The translations under genes were made by a program, and so were the position numbers. From assembly GCF_001984195.1 (NCBI RefSeq), contig NZ_MTQN01000012.1:124001-188000 (forward strand): a stretch of DNA of 64,000 bases, read 5' to 3'. This DNA comes from Kribbella sp. ALI-6-A. Lineage in GTDB: Bacteria; Actinomycetota; Actinomycetes; Propionibacteriales; Kribbellaceae. The stretch's first letter is position 1; the number at the start of each line of letters is the position of its first letter. Shown in pieces: positions 15,686 through 24,895 of the stretch. The notes below the pieces were generated by a model that did no database searches, had not been told where the DNA came from, and saw nothing but the letters and a program-made list of their open reading frames with translations.

Positions 15686-18600
15686 GTGACGTTGCGACGG
15701 GGGGACAGTGCGCCACCCGAGCGCACGCTGGTGGACATCCTGCACGAGACGGCGGCGAAGTATCCCGACGATCCCGCGCTCGACGACTCGCACGTCAGTC
15801 TCAGCTACCGCGAACTGCTCGACCAGGTCGGGCGGTTCGCGCGGCGGCTGACCGATCTCGGCATCGGCCCGGGCGACCGGGTCGGCGTGCGGATCTCGTC
15901 CGGCCACAACGACCTGTACGTCGCGATCCTCGGCACCCTGCAGGCCGGAGCGGCGTACGTGCCGGTCGACGCGGACGATCCGCAGGAGCGCGCCGAACTC
16001 GTCTTCGGCGAGGCGGCGGTCGCCGCGATCGTCACCGACGGGCTGGAGATCACCAGCAAGCGTCCGGGCGGCCCGGACGAGGACGGCTACTACGACTTCC
16101 CGTACTCCGCGCGGATGGACTCACCGGATCCGGTCGAGGACAGCTCACCCGCCGGTACGCCGAGAACTGACGGACCGGAGCCGGACGACGACGCGTGGAT
16201 CATCTTCACCTCCGGCTCGACCGGCGTACCGAAGGGTGTCGCGGTGACGCACCGGTCGGCGGCCGCGTTCGTCGACGCCGAGGCGCGGATGTTCCTGCAG
16301 CAGGAGCCGATCGGGCCCGACGACCGGGTGCTGGCCGGACTGTCGGTCGCGTTCGACGCGTCCTGCGAGGAGATGTGGCTGGCCTGGCGGCACGGCGCCT
16401 GCCTGGTGCCCGCGCCGCGGTCGCTGGTCCGCAGCGGCATGGACCTCGGCCCGTGGCTGGTTGCCCAGGGCATCACGGTCGTCTCGACCGTGCCGACACT
16501 CGCCGCGCTCTGGCCGGCCGACGCGCTGGACGCCGTCCGGCTGCTGATCTTCGGTGGCGAGGCGTGCCCGCCGGAGCTGGCCGAGCGGCTCGCGATCGAC
16601 GGCCGGGAGGTGTGGAACACCTACGGCCCGACCGAGGCCACCGTCGTCGCCTGCGGGGCGCAGCTGACCGGCACCGGCCCGGTCCGGATCGGCCTGCCGC
16701 TGGACGGCTGGGACCTCGCCGTGGTCGATGCTCAGGGCAACGAAGTCGCCGAGGGAGAGATCGGCGAGCTGATCATCGGCGGCGTCGGGCTGGCGCGCTA
16801 TCTCGATCCGGCCAAGGACGCGGAGAAGTTCGCGCCGATGCCGTCGCTGGGCTGGGAGCGCGCCTACCGCAGTGGGGACCTGGTCCGCCGGGACGAGGCC
16901 GGGCTGCTGTTCCAGGGCCGCGCCGACGAGCAGATCAAGCTCGGCGGCCGGCGGATCGAGCTGGGCGAGGTGGACGCCGCACTGCAGGCCCTGCCCGGAG
17001 TGTCGGGCGCTGCGGCCGCCGTACGGACCAGTGCCGGAGGCAATCAGCTGCTGGTCGGCTACCTCGTCCCGGAGGACCCGGAAGCCTTTGACCAGAAAGC
17101 CGCGACCGAGCGGCTGCGGGAAGCCCTCCCCGCCGCACTGGTCCCACTGATCGCACTGACCGACACTCTGCCCACCCGGACGTCCGGCAAGGTCGACCGC
17201 GACGCACTCCCCTGGCCCCTGCCAGGTATGGACAGCGAGGGCCCGGCCGCCGTTCTCGACGGTACGGCGGGCTGGCTGGCGGAGCGCTGGACGGCCGTGC
17301 TCGGCGCCACCGTGACCGGAACCGACAACGACTTCTTCCTGCACGGAGGCGGCAGCCTCGCCGCGGCCCAGCTGGTCTCGGCCCTGCGGGAGCGCTATCC
17401 CGAGATCACCGTCGCGGACATCTACGAGTATCCGCGCCTCGGCGCGCTCGCCGACCGGCTCGACTCGTCCACCACCACGTCCGAGCCGGTGGAGGTCCGC
17501 GAGATCCGGCCCACCCCGCCGGGCACGCAACTGCTGCAGACGGCGTTGACGCTGATCCTGCAGACCGTGGTCGGCGTGCGCTGGCTGGTCTACCTGTTCA
17601 CGCTGAACAACCTGCTCGCCCTGACGGCCGGTGACCACCCCTGGATGCGGACAGTGTCCTGGTGGTGGATCCTGGTCGGCTGGCTGCTGCTGATCACCCC
17701 GGCCGGCCGGATGGGCATCGCCGTGGTCGGCGCTCGGCTGTTGCTGCGCGGCCTGAAACCCGGCGTCTACCCACGCGGCGGCAACGTGCACGTCCGGCTC
17801 TGGGCCGCGGAGAACCTCGCCGACGCGGCCGGCGCCGCCAACCTGGCCGGCGCACCCTGGATCGCGTACTACGCCCGCGCGCTCGGCGCGAAGGTCGGCC
17901 GCGGCGTCGACCTGCACACGCTGCCGCCGGTGACCGGCTTCCTGACGATGGGCCGCGGCGCCTCGATCGAGCCCGAGGTCGACCTGTCCGGCTACTGGAT
18001 CGACGGCGACCGGCTGCACGTCGGTGCGGTCAGCGTCGGCGCCGAGGCGGTGATCGGATCGCGCAGCATGCTGCTGCCCGGCGCGGAGATCGGCCGCGGC
18101 GCCGAGATCGCCGCCGGTTCGGCCGTGTCCGGCAAGGTCCCGCCGAACGAGCGCTGGTCCGGCTCCCCCGCCAGCCGGGTCGGCCGTGCCCGTCGCCCGT
18201 GGCCCGAGGAACGTCCGGCCCGCGCGCCCTGGTGGGTCCTCGCGTACGGCGCTGCGTCGGCGCTGATGTCGTTGCTCCCGGTCGCCGCGGCGGCGGCTGC
18301 GATCGCCGTACTGGGCCGCTACGTCCAGGGCACCGGGTCGCTCGGAGACGCCGCGCTGAAGGCACTCGCCGCCGTTCCGTTGATGACGCTGGTCGGCTTC
18401 GTGACGCTGGCCTTACTGACGCTGATCGGGGTCCGGCTGCTCGGGCTCGGCATCAAGCCCGGGCACTACCCGGTGCGCAGCCGGATCGGCTGGCAGGTGT
18501 GGGCCACCGAGCGGCTGCTCGACTCGGCCCGGACGTTGCTGTTCCCGCTCTACGCGAGCCTGCTGACGCCGTGGTGGCTGCGGGCGCTCGGCGCGAAGAT

Positions 18601-19612
18601 CGGCCGGGACGTCGAGGCGTCGACCGTGCTGCTGCTGCCGAAGATGACGACCGTCGGGGACGGCGCGTTCCTGGCCGACGACACGATGATCGCGTCGTAC
18701 GAGCTGGGCGGCGGCTGGTTGCACGTGGCCGGGGCGAAGGTCGGCAAACGGGCCTTCCTGGGCAACTCCGGGATGACCGCGCCGGGCCGCTCGGTGCCGA
18801 AGAACGGCCTGGTCGCGGTGCTGTCCGCGGCGCCGAAGAAGTCGAAGGCCGGGACGTCGTGGCTCGGCAGCCCGCCGGTCAAGCTGCGCCGCCAGGCCGT
18901 CGCGGGCGACCAGAGCCGGACCTTCGACCCGCCGTACCGGTTGAAGGTGGCGCGGGCGCTGGTCGAGCTGTGCCGGTTCGTCCCGATGATGTGCACGGTG
19001 GTGATCGCGCTCGGGGTGCTGTTCGGCCTGCAGGCGCTCGACCTGTGGCTCGGGCCGTGGCTGACCGTGCTGCTGTCCGGCGCGGTGATCCTGGCCGCGG
19101 GCGCGGTCGCGGGCGGCATGGCGACGGTGGCCAAATGGGTGATCGCCGGCCGGACCCGCGCGGTGGAGTACCCGCTGTGGAGCTCGTTCGTCTGGCGCAA
19201 CGAGGTCGTGGACAACTTCGTCGAGCTGGTCGCCGCGCCGTGGTTCGCCAACGCCGCCGCCGGTACGCCGGTGCTCGCGCTGTGGCTGCGCACGCTCGGC
19301 GCCAAGATCGGCAAGGGCGTGTGGTGCGAGACGTACTGGCTGCCCGAGGCCGATCTGATCACGCTCGGCGACGGCGCCACGGTGAATCGCGGGTGCGTGC
19401 TCCAGACGCACTTGTTCCATGACAGGGTGATGTCCATGAGCACCGTCACCTTCGGCCCGGGATCGACGCTGGGGCCGCACGGCATCGTGCTGCCGGCCGC
19501 GTCGGTCGGCGCGGGCGCGACCGTCGGCCCGGTCTCGCTGGTGATGCGGGGTGAGAGCGTGCCCGCCGGGACCCGCTGGGCCGGCAACCCGATCGCACCC
19601 TGGCAGGGTTGA
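15686..19612 (+). CDS. Pls/PosA-type nonribosomal peptide synthetase (cationic homopolymer synthetase)
   Basis: 1308 residues, matching epsilon-poly-lysine synthetase-type proteins. An adenylation domain (about 15-510) shows TSGSTGVPKG, NTYGPTEA, YRSGDLV and a C-terminal SGKVDRDALP. A carrier domain follows with the phosphopantetheine Ser in LHGGGSLAAAQL. There is no condensation or thioesterase domain. Instead the C-terminus has three membrane-segment pairs alternating with three hexapeptide-repeat acyltransferase-like domains (each with an ALGAKIGR or LGAKIG signature), which in Pls catalyse chain growth. The monomer (lysine or another basic amino acid) cannot be fixed by eye. An M1 peptidase overlaps its stop codon. 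Confidence 0.88.
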   Translation: MTLRRGDSAPPERTLVDILHETAAKYPDDPALDDSHVSLSYRELLDQVGRFARRLTDLGIGPGDRVGVRISSGHNDLYVAILGTLQAGAAYVPVDADDPQERAELVFGEAAVAAIVTDGLEITSKRPGGPDEDGYYDFPYSARMDSPDPVEDSSPAGTPRTDGPEPDDDAWIIFTSGSTGVPKGVAVTHRSAAAFVDAEARMFLQQEPIGPDDRVLAGLSVAFDASCEEMWLAWRHGACLVPAPRSLVRSGMDLGPWLVAQGITVVSTVPTLAALWPADALDAVRLLIFGGEACPPELAERLAIDGREVWNTYGPTEATVVACGAQLTGTGPVRIGLPLDGWDLAVVDAQGNEVAEGEIGELIIGGVGLARYLDPAKDAEKFAPMPSLGWERAYRSGDLVRRDEAGLLFQGRADEQIKLGGRRIELGEVDAALQALPGVSGAAAAVRTSAGGNQLLVGYLVPEDPEAFDQKAATERLREALPAALVPLIALTDTLPTRTSGKVDRDALPWPLPGMDSEGPAAVLDGTAGWLAERWTAVLGATVTGTDNDFFLHGGGSLAAAQLVSALRERYPEITVADIYEYPRLGALADRLDSSTTTSEPVEVREIRPTPPGTQLLQTALTLILQTVVGVRWLVYLFTLNNLLALTAGDHPWMRTVSWWWILVGWLLLITPAGRMGIAVVGARLLLRGLKPGVYPRGGNVHVRLWAAENLADAAGAANLAGAPWIAYYARALGAKVGRGVDLHTLPPVTGFLTMGRGASIEPEVDLSGYWIDGDRLHVGAVSVGAEAVIGSRSMLLPGAEIGRGAEIAAGSAVSGKVPPNERWSGSPASRVGRARRPWPEERPARAPWWVLAYGAASALMSLLPVAAAAAAIAVLGRYVQGTGSLGDAALKALAAVPLMTLVGFVTLALLTLIGVRLLGLGIKPGHYPVRSRIGWQVWATERLLDSARTLLFPLYASLLTPWWLRALGAKIGRDVEASTVLLLPKMTTVGDGAFLADDTMIASYELGGGWLHVAGAKVGKRAFLGNSGMTAPGRSVPKNGLVAVLSAAPKKSKAGTSWLGSPPVKLRRQAVAGDQSRTFDPPYRLKVARALVELCRFVPMMCTVVIALGVLFGLQALDLWLGPWLTVLLSGAVILAAGAVAGGMATVAKWVIAGRTRAVEYPLWSSFVWRNEVVDNFVELVAAPWFANAAAGTPVLALWLRTLGAKIGKGVWCETYWLPEADLITLGDGATVNRGCVLQTHLFHDRVMSMSTVTFGPGSTLGPHGIVLPAASVGAGATVGPVSLVMRGESVPAGTRWAGNPIAPWQG

Positions 19613-20973
19613 TGGTTGCCGGCAGCAAGGGCCGGGCAGAGCAGGGCGCTGACACCGCGGGCGATCCATACGTGCCCTCGCACGGCAACGGCGGCTACCG
19701 CGTCGAGTCCTACGAGCTCGACCTCGACTACCGGGTCAGCAGCAACCGGCTGACCGGCAAGGCGACCATCACGGCCGTCGCGACGCACCCGCTGTCCCGG
19801 CTCAGCCTGGACCTGGTCGGACTGCGCGTGGCCAAGGTGTCGGTCAACGGCCGGCGGGCCGCGCGGTACGCGCACCGCGACGGCAAGCTGCACATCTGGC
19901 CGGCCGCCGATCTGATGGACGGCGCCGAGTTCGTCGTCGACATCCAGTACGCCGGCAATCCCGCGCCCACCGACAGCCCGTGGGGCGAGCTGGGCTGGGA
20001 GGAGCTGACCGAGGGCGTCATCGTGGCCAGCCAGCCGAGCGGCGCCGCGACCTGGTTCCCGTGCAACGACCACCCCGGCGACAAGGCGCACTACCGGATC
20101 ACCGTCACGACGGACTCGCCGTACCACGTGGTCGCGAACGGGCGGCTCGTGTCACGCCGGACCAAGGCCAGCCGGACCAGCTGGGTCTACGACCAGGCCG
20201 CACCGATGGCGACGTACCTGGCGACCATCCAGATCGGCCGGTACGACGTACTGGAGCTGGCGCCGTCGCCCGTGCCGCAGCGGGCGGTGCTGCCGCACGC
20301 ACTGATTCGGGACTTCCGGACGGACTTCGGCCGGCAGCAGGACATGGTCGACACGTTCTGCAGACTCTTCGGGCCGTACCCGTTCACGGCGTACACGGTG
20401 GTGGTGACCGACGATGCGCTGGAGATCCCGCTGGAGGCTCAGGGCATCTCGGTGTTCGGCAGCAACCACCTGGACGGCCGGCGCGGGTCGGAGCGGCTGG
20501 TGGCACACGAGCTGGCGCACCAGTGGTTCGGTAACAGCCTGACTCCGGCGACCTGGCAGCACATCTGGCTGAACGAGGGCTTCGCTTGCTACGCCGAGTG
20601 GCTGTGGTCGGAGGAGTCCGGCGGGCTGTCGGCCAACCAGCAGGTCTCGAAGGCGCACAGCCGGTTGGCGGGACTCGAGCAGGACCTGGTGCTGTCGGAC
20701 CCCGGGCCGGAGTTGATGTTCGACGACCGGCTGTACAAGCGGGGTGCGATCACCCTGCACGTGTTGCGCCAACTGCTTGGCGACGGCACCTTCTTCGACC
20801 TGCTGCGGACGTGGACGAGGACGTATCGGCACGGGTCGGTGACCACCGAGGACTTCATCGCTCTGGCGACCTCGGTGGCGGCGGATGCCGACGCGGTCCG
20901 GCAGCTCTTCGCGGAGTGGCTGGACGCGCCGGAGCTGCCTGCTCTGCCGCGCTCGTCGCGGCGCCGACGGTGA
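19612..20973 (+). CDS. M1-family zinc metallopeptidase (aminopeptidase N-like)
   Basis: 453 residues with the M1 signature HELAHQWFGNS and the third zinc ligand in LNEGFACYAEW, 18 residues after the second His. It lacks the long C-terminal ERAP-like domain of full aminopeptidase N; such short M1 enzymes are common in actinobacteria. Its ATG shares a base with the synthetase stop (TGATG), implying translational coupling. A zinc aminopeptidase that degrades the polymer is known from poly-lysine producers, so self-protection or trimming of the product is a reasonable role (inference). No signal peptide is visible, so it is probably cytoplasmic. Confidence 0.88.
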   Translation: MVAGSKGRAEQGADTAGDPYVPSHGNGGYRVESYELDLDYRVSSNRLTGKATITAVATHPLSRLSLDLVGLRVAKVSVNGRRAARYAHRDGKLHIWPAADLMDGAEFVVDIQYAGNPAPTDSPWGELGWEELTEGVIVASQPSGAATWFPCNDHPGDKAHYRITVTTDSPYHVVANGRLVSRRTKASRTSWVYDQAAPMATYLATIQIGRYDVLELAPSPVPQRAVLPHALIRDFRTDFGRQQDMVDTFCRLFGPYPFTAYTVVVTDDALEIPLEAQGISVFGSNHLDGRRGSERLVAHELAHQWFGNSLTPATWQHIWLNEGFACYAEWLWSEESGGLSANQQVSKAHSRLAGLEQDLVLSDPGPELMFDDRLYKRGAITLHVLRQLLGDGTFFDLLRTWTRTYRHGSVTTEDFIALATSVAADADAVRQLFAEWLDAPELPALPRSSRRRR

Positions 20974-20998
20974 TCTCGCGCGGCTGAGGGCGGCGGCC

Positions 20999-21880
20999 CT
21001 AGGTCCGGGCCGCGGCGACCGCTGCGGCGACGAAGCGGTCCAGCAAGACCGAACGCTCCACCGACGCCACGCCGATCCACCACGACGCCGCCTTGCCCCG
21101 CAGCGGCATCAGCTCGACGCTGCCGGGCGCGATCGCCGCAGCAGTCGCCGGTACGACGGCCGCGCCGACTCCCGCCGCGACCAGCGCCAGGACGGTCTGC
21201 AGGTCGCGGGCCTCCTGCAACACTCGCGGGCGGCACCGGAGTTCGTCGTACAGGCGGGTGATCTGGTCGGTGAGGCCGGGACCACGCTCCGGCCTGAGAC
21301 GCACCAGCGGCCGGCCGTCGAGCCAGCTGGCGACCTGCGCCGACGTCGCCCTCTCGCCCGGCCGATCGACGCCAGCAGGCAGGGCGAGGGCGAGGTGGTC
21401 CTGCCGCAGGCGGCGATGGGTGATCCCGGCCGGGACGGGCAGCCGGACGAAGCCGACCTGCAGCGTGCCGGCCAGCAGCCGCTCGTACTGGACCGCTGAC
21501 GACATGTCGTCCAGTGACACCGTGACGCCGGGATAGCGGCTCCGGAACAACGCGACCGCCTGCGGGGCCAGCTCGATGCCGGACAGCCCGAAGCCGATCG
21601 AGAGCGTGCCCTCCTCGCCCGCCGCGACCGAACCGGCGCGCCGTTCGAAGGCCTCCGCCCGGGCGATCAGGTCGAGGGCGTCGGGCAACAACGCCTCCCC
21701 CGCGGACGTCAGCCGGGCGCCCTGCCGGCCGCGAACGAACAGCGTCGCGCCGACGCGGCGTTCGAGCAGCTGCAGCTGCTTGGTGACAGCGGGCTGGCTG
21801 GTCGACAGCTCCAGGGCGGCGGCACTCACGTTGCCGGTGCGCGCCACGGTGGCGAACGTCCGGAGCAGCCGCAGTTCCAT
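20999..21880 (-). CDS. LysR-family transcriptional regulator
   Basis: 293 residues with a canonical N-terminal LysR helix-turn-helix (ELRLLRTFATVARTGNVSAAA, then SQPAVTKQLQLLERRVGATLF) and a periplasmic-binding-like effector domain. The ATG at 21880 fits the family start; a GTG two codons upstream is possible. It diverges from a nitrilase-family gene across 91 bp that contain a candidate operator, so it probably controls that gene and itself. The effector is unknown. Confidence 0.88.
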   Translation of the reverse strand: MELRLLRTFATVARTGNVSAAALELSTSQPAVTKQLQLLERRVGATLFVRGRQGARLTSAGEALLPDALDLIARAEAFERRAGSVAAGEEGTLSIGFGLSGIELAPQAVALFRSRYPGVTVSLDDMSSAVQYERLLAGTLQVGFVRLPVPAGITHRRLRQDHLALALPAGVDRPGERATSAQVASWLDGRPLVRLRPERGPGLTDQITRLYDELRCRPRVLQEARDLQTVLALVAAGVGAAVVPATAAAIAPGSVELMPLRGKAASWWIGVASVERSVLLDRFVAAAVAAART

Positions 21881-21882
21881 AA

Positions 21883-21907
21883 CCACAGGATATGGACAAC
21901 CCTGTGG
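21883..21907. promoter_or_regulatory. Candidate LysR-type operator
   Basis: Seven-bp arms CCACAGG (21883-21889) and CCTGTGG (21901-21907) are separated by 11 bases, the geometry of LysR-type T-N11-A sites. The 12-mer TGGACAACCCTG at 21893-21904 recurs exactly at 21949-21960 next to the nitrilase ribosome site, a possible second half-site. Confidence 0.5.
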
Positions 21908-21971
21908 ATATCATTGGACGGCATGCTCGGCGAAGCGGAATCCTGGTGTGGACAACCCTGAGGAGACGCCG

Positions 21972-22943
21972 ATGCTGCGCTGTGCCGTAGTCCAGTTCGA
22001 GGCCGTTCCGGACGATCCGGGCGCCAACTTGTCCACAGTCCGTCGCCTGGCCGAGCAGGCTGTCCGCGACGGCGCACAACTGGTCGTTTTCCCGGAGATG
22101 TGCGTGCTCGGCTACTGGCACCTGCGCCGGCAGACGCCAGAGCGGCTGCACGCGTTGGCCGAGCCGCGCAGCGGGCCGTCCGTGACGGCCGTCAGCGCGC
22201 TGGCCCGCGAACTCGGCGCCGGGATCGGGGTCGGCTTCCTCGAAGTGGACGGCGACCGGCTGTTCAACGCGTACGCCGTCTGCCTGCCCGACGGCACCGT
22301 GCACGTGCACCGCAAGCTGCACGCCTTCGAGCACGAGGCGATCTCCAGCGGCGACGCGTTCACCGTGTTCGACACGCCCTGGCAGGTGAAGGTCGGGATC
22401 CTGATCTGCTGGGACAACAACCTGGTGGAGAACGTCCGCGCCACCGCGTTGCTCGGAGCAACGGTGCTGGTCGCGCCGCACCAGACCGGCGGCACGAACT
22501 CGGTCAGCCCGTACGGGATGAAGCCGATCCCGCCCGAAATCTGGGCGAACCGGGACACCGATCCCGACGCGGTCCGGGCGGCGTTCGACGGCCCGAGCGG
22601 CCGCGGCTGGCTGATGCGCTGGCTACCGGCGCGGGCCCACGACAACGGTCTGTTCGTGCTGTTCAGCAACGGCGTCGGCCGAGACGACGACGAGGTCCGC
22701 ACCGGCAACGCGATGGTGATCGACCCGTACGGGCGCATCGTCGCCGAGACGCCGGTGCCAGGCGAGGCGGTGGTGGTCGCCGATCTCGACCTGGACCTGG
22801 TCCCGAGCTCGACCGGGCGACGCTGGCTGCGCGGCCGGCGCCCGGAGCTCTACGGCCTGCTGACCGAACGGCAGGGCAACGAACTGAATCCCCGCGAGGT
22901 CCGCTTCGGCGTCCGACCGGCCGAGGGGACGGGCGACGTCTAG
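21972..22943 (+). CDS. Nitrilase-superfamily carbon-nitrogen hydrolase
   Basis: 323 residues with the Glu-Lys-Cys triad of the nitrilase superfamily: Glu in VFPEMCVLGYW, Lys in VHRKLHAFEHE and Cys in LICWDNN. These enzymes hydrolyse amides or nitriles, or condense or transfer carbamoyl groups; the substrate cannot be assigned. The ATG at 21972 has an ideal ribosome site (GAGGAG). It is divergent from the LysR gene. The stop region overlaps the convergent ispF stop by 4 bases. Confidence 0.87.
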   Translation: MLRCAVVQFEAVPDDPGANLSTVRRLAEQAVRDGAQLVVFPEMCVLGYWHLRRQTPERLHALAEPRSGPSVTAVSALARELGAGIGVGFLEVDGDRLFNAYAVCLPDGTVHVHRKLHAFEHEAISSGDAFTVFDTPWQVKVGILICWDNNLVENVRATALLGATVLVAPHQTGGTNSVSPYGMKPIPPEIWANRDTDPDAVRAAFDGPSGRGWLMRWLPARAHDNGLFVLFSNGVGRDDDEVRTGNAMVIDPYGRIVAETPVPGEAVVVADLDLDLVPSSTGRRWLRGRRPELYGLLTERQGNELNPREVRFGVRPAEGTGDV

Positions 22944-23407
22944 AAGATGATGGCGGTGGCGATGGCGGCGATGCCCTCGCCGCGGCCGGTCAGGCCGAGG
23001 CCGTCGGTGGTGGTCGCGCTGACCGAGACCTCCGCGTCGCAGGCCGCGCTCATCGCCTTCTCGGCCTCTTCCCGGCGGGCGGCGAAGCGCGGCCGGTTGC
23101 AGATCACCTGGACCGCGACGTTGCCGATCTCGTAGCCGGCCGCCCGGACCCTGCGCGCGGCCTCGGCCATCAGCGCGGCGCCGGACGCCCCGGCCCACTC
23201 GGGCTCCGACGTACCGAAGTTGGAGCCGAGGTCGCCGATCCGGGCCGCGGACAACAAAGCGTCACAGACGGCGTGCGCGGCCACGTCACCGTCGGAGTGC
23301 CCGGACGGCCCGGAGGTTTCCTCGGGCCAGTACAGGCCCGCCAGCCACATCTCGCGCCCCGGCTCGACCGGGTGGACGTCGATGCCCGTACCAACGCGTG
23401 GTCTCAC
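22940..23407 (-). CDS. ispF: 2-C-methyl-D-erythritol 2,4-cyclodiphosphate synthase
   Basis: 155 residues. The MEP-pathway enzyme closes CDP-methylerythritol 2-phosphate to the cyclodiphosphate. Typical motifs are present: the N-terminal VGTGIDVHP with metal-binding Asp and His, SGHSDGDVAAHAVCDALL, IGDLGSNFGT and the C-terminal ATTTDGLGLTGRGEGIAAIA. GTG at 23407 overlaps the ispD stop by 4 bases (GTGA), giving tight coupling; longer in-frame upstream sequence is within ispD and unlike the family. Confidence 0.95.
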   Translation of the reverse strand: MRPRVGTGIDVHPVEPGREMWLAGLYWPEETSGPSGHSDGDVAAHAVCDALLSAARIGDLGSNFGTSEPEWAGASGAALMAEAARRVRAAGYEIGNVAVQVICNRPRFAARREEAEKAMSAACDAEVSVSATTTDGLGLTGRGEGIAAIATAIIF

Positions 23408-24099
23408 TGCCCTCGCCTCTCCGCAAGGATCCACTCGGCCAGCAACAGATCCCGTGGCCGGGTCACCTTGAACGCGTCCTCGGACCCTTCGACGGTCTGC
23501 ACGGTGACCCCGAGCCGCTCGCACAGCATCGCGTCATCGGTCGCCCCGGCACCGTCGAGCGAGTGGGCCCTGCGCAACAGTTCCGGATCGAAGCCCTGCG
23601 GTGTCTGGACGGCGACCAGCGCCGACCGGTCCGGCGTCTCGAGCACCTCACCACCAGGGCCGATCCGTTTGATCGTGTCGGTCACCGGAATCACCGGCAC
23701 CACCGCCGGCGAGCCGGCCCGCACCGCGGCGACAACCCGCTCGATCACCGCGACCGGGACGAACGACCGGGCCGCGTCGTGCACCAGCACGCAGTCGATC
23801 CCGTCGAGCGGGACCAGGTCGAGCGCGGCCCGGACCGAATCGGTGCGCTCGGCACCGCCGGCGACGATCCGCAGCTCGGCGTCCCCGACGTACGGGTCGA
23901 GCTGTTTGGCGACCACGTCCTCGGTCCCGGCGGGGACCGCGATCACAAAGCACGAGAGGCCGGCGGCGGTCGCTGCGGACAGTCCACGCACCGCGTGGAC
24001 CAGCAGCGATTCGCCACCGACCTCTCGTAACGCCTTCGGTGCCTCACCACCGAGCCGTAGCCCGAGACCGGCCGCCGGGATGATTGCCGCGGTGCTCAT
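23404..24099 (-). CDS. ispD: 2-C-methyl-D-erythritol 4-phosphate cytidylyltransferase
   Basis: 231 residues. It transfers CMP to methylerythritol phosphate in isoprenoid synthesis. The nucleotide loop IIPAAGLGLRLGGEAPKAL is at the N-terminus, then VLVHDAARSFV and VQTPQGFDPELLRRAH, all standard. Together with ispF and upstream carD this is the conserved actinobacterial carD-ispD-ispF order. Only 59 bp separate it from carD, so part of its transcription may come from the carD promoter. Confidence 0.95.
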   Translation of the reverse strand: MSTAAIIPAAGLGLRLGGEAPKALREVGGESLLVHAVRGLSAATAAGLSCFVIAVPAGTEDVVAKQLDPYVGDAELRIVAGGAERTDSVRAALDLVPLDGIDCVLVHDAARSFVPVAVIERVVAAVRAGSPAVVPVIPVTDTIKRIGPGGEVLETPDRSALVAVQTPQGFDPELLRRAHSLDGAGATDDAMLCERLGVTVQTVEGSEDAFKVTRPRDLLLAEWILAERRGQ

Positions 24100-24158
24100 C
24101 GTGAGCCCGCGCAGAGCGGTTCGGTCACGGGTGACGGATCGGTTCTGACCTGGAGGGG

Positions 24159-24644
24159 TCAGGAAGCGAGGACCTCGTCGAGGATGGCTTCCGCCTTGTC
24201 CTCGTTGGTGTGCTCGGCCAGGGCCAGCTCGGAGACGAGGATCTGACGAGCCTTCGCCAGCATCCGCTTCTCACCCGCCGACAGACCGCGGTCACGCTCA
24301 CGGCGCCACAGGTCGCGCACGACCTCCGCCACCTTCATCACGTCACCGGAGTGCAACTTCTCCAGGTTCGCCTTGTAACGTCGCGACCAGTTGGTCGGCT
24401 CCTCCGTGTGCGGCGCCCGCAACACGTCGAAGACGCGCTCCAGACCGGCCTGATCCACGACGTCACGCACGCCGACGAGATCGAGGTTGCACGCGGGGAC
24501 CCGGACGACCAGGTCGTTCTGAGCGACGATCCTCAAGACCAGATAGGCCTTGTCCTCACCTTTGATCTTGCGGGTCTCGATGTCCTCGATGACGGCCGCA
24601 CCGTGATTGGGGTAAACAACCGTCTCGCCGACTGTGAAAGTCAT
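24159..24644 (-). CDS. carD: CarD-family RNA polymerase-binding transcription regulator
   Basis: 161 residues. The N-terminal Tudor-like RNA-polymerase interaction domain begins FTVGETVVYPNHGAAVIEDIE. The C-terminal helical DNA-binding part contains NWSRRYKANLEKLHSGD and VVRDLWRRERDRGLSAGEKRML. CarD stabilises open complexes at rRNA and many other promoters and is essential in mycobacteria. The start has GGAAAGGGG upstream. It heads the carD-ispD-ispF run and is divergent from a lipoprotein gene across about 250 bp. Confidence 0.95.
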   Translation of the reverse strand: MTFTVGETVVYPNHGAAVIEDIETRKIKGEDKAYLVLRIVAQNDLVVRVPACNLDLVGVRDVVDQAGLERVFDVLRAPHTEEPTNWSRRYKANLEKLHSGDVMKVAEVVRDLWRRERDRGLSAGEKRMLAKARQILVSELALAEHTNEDKAEAILDEVLAS

Positions 24645-24895
24645 ATGTCACGTGCCCCTTTCCAAGACCAATACTACCACGCAGTCGCTGGTGCGGCCGG
24701 GGCGTTTGCGCTGGTCAGAGGCCCATTCCCGCCTTGACAAACGCTGTCCGGCATGCCTCGCGCGCGGAGTTTGGTTGCCCCGGACACCCCCGGAAGGTGG
24801 AGCCGCCGTCCGGTCGCGGCGGCTCGGTCGCTACGCTTTGCTGCGCCGGAGGCCGCAGCCTGACGGCGTCCACAGCTTGTAGGAGAGGGATCCCA

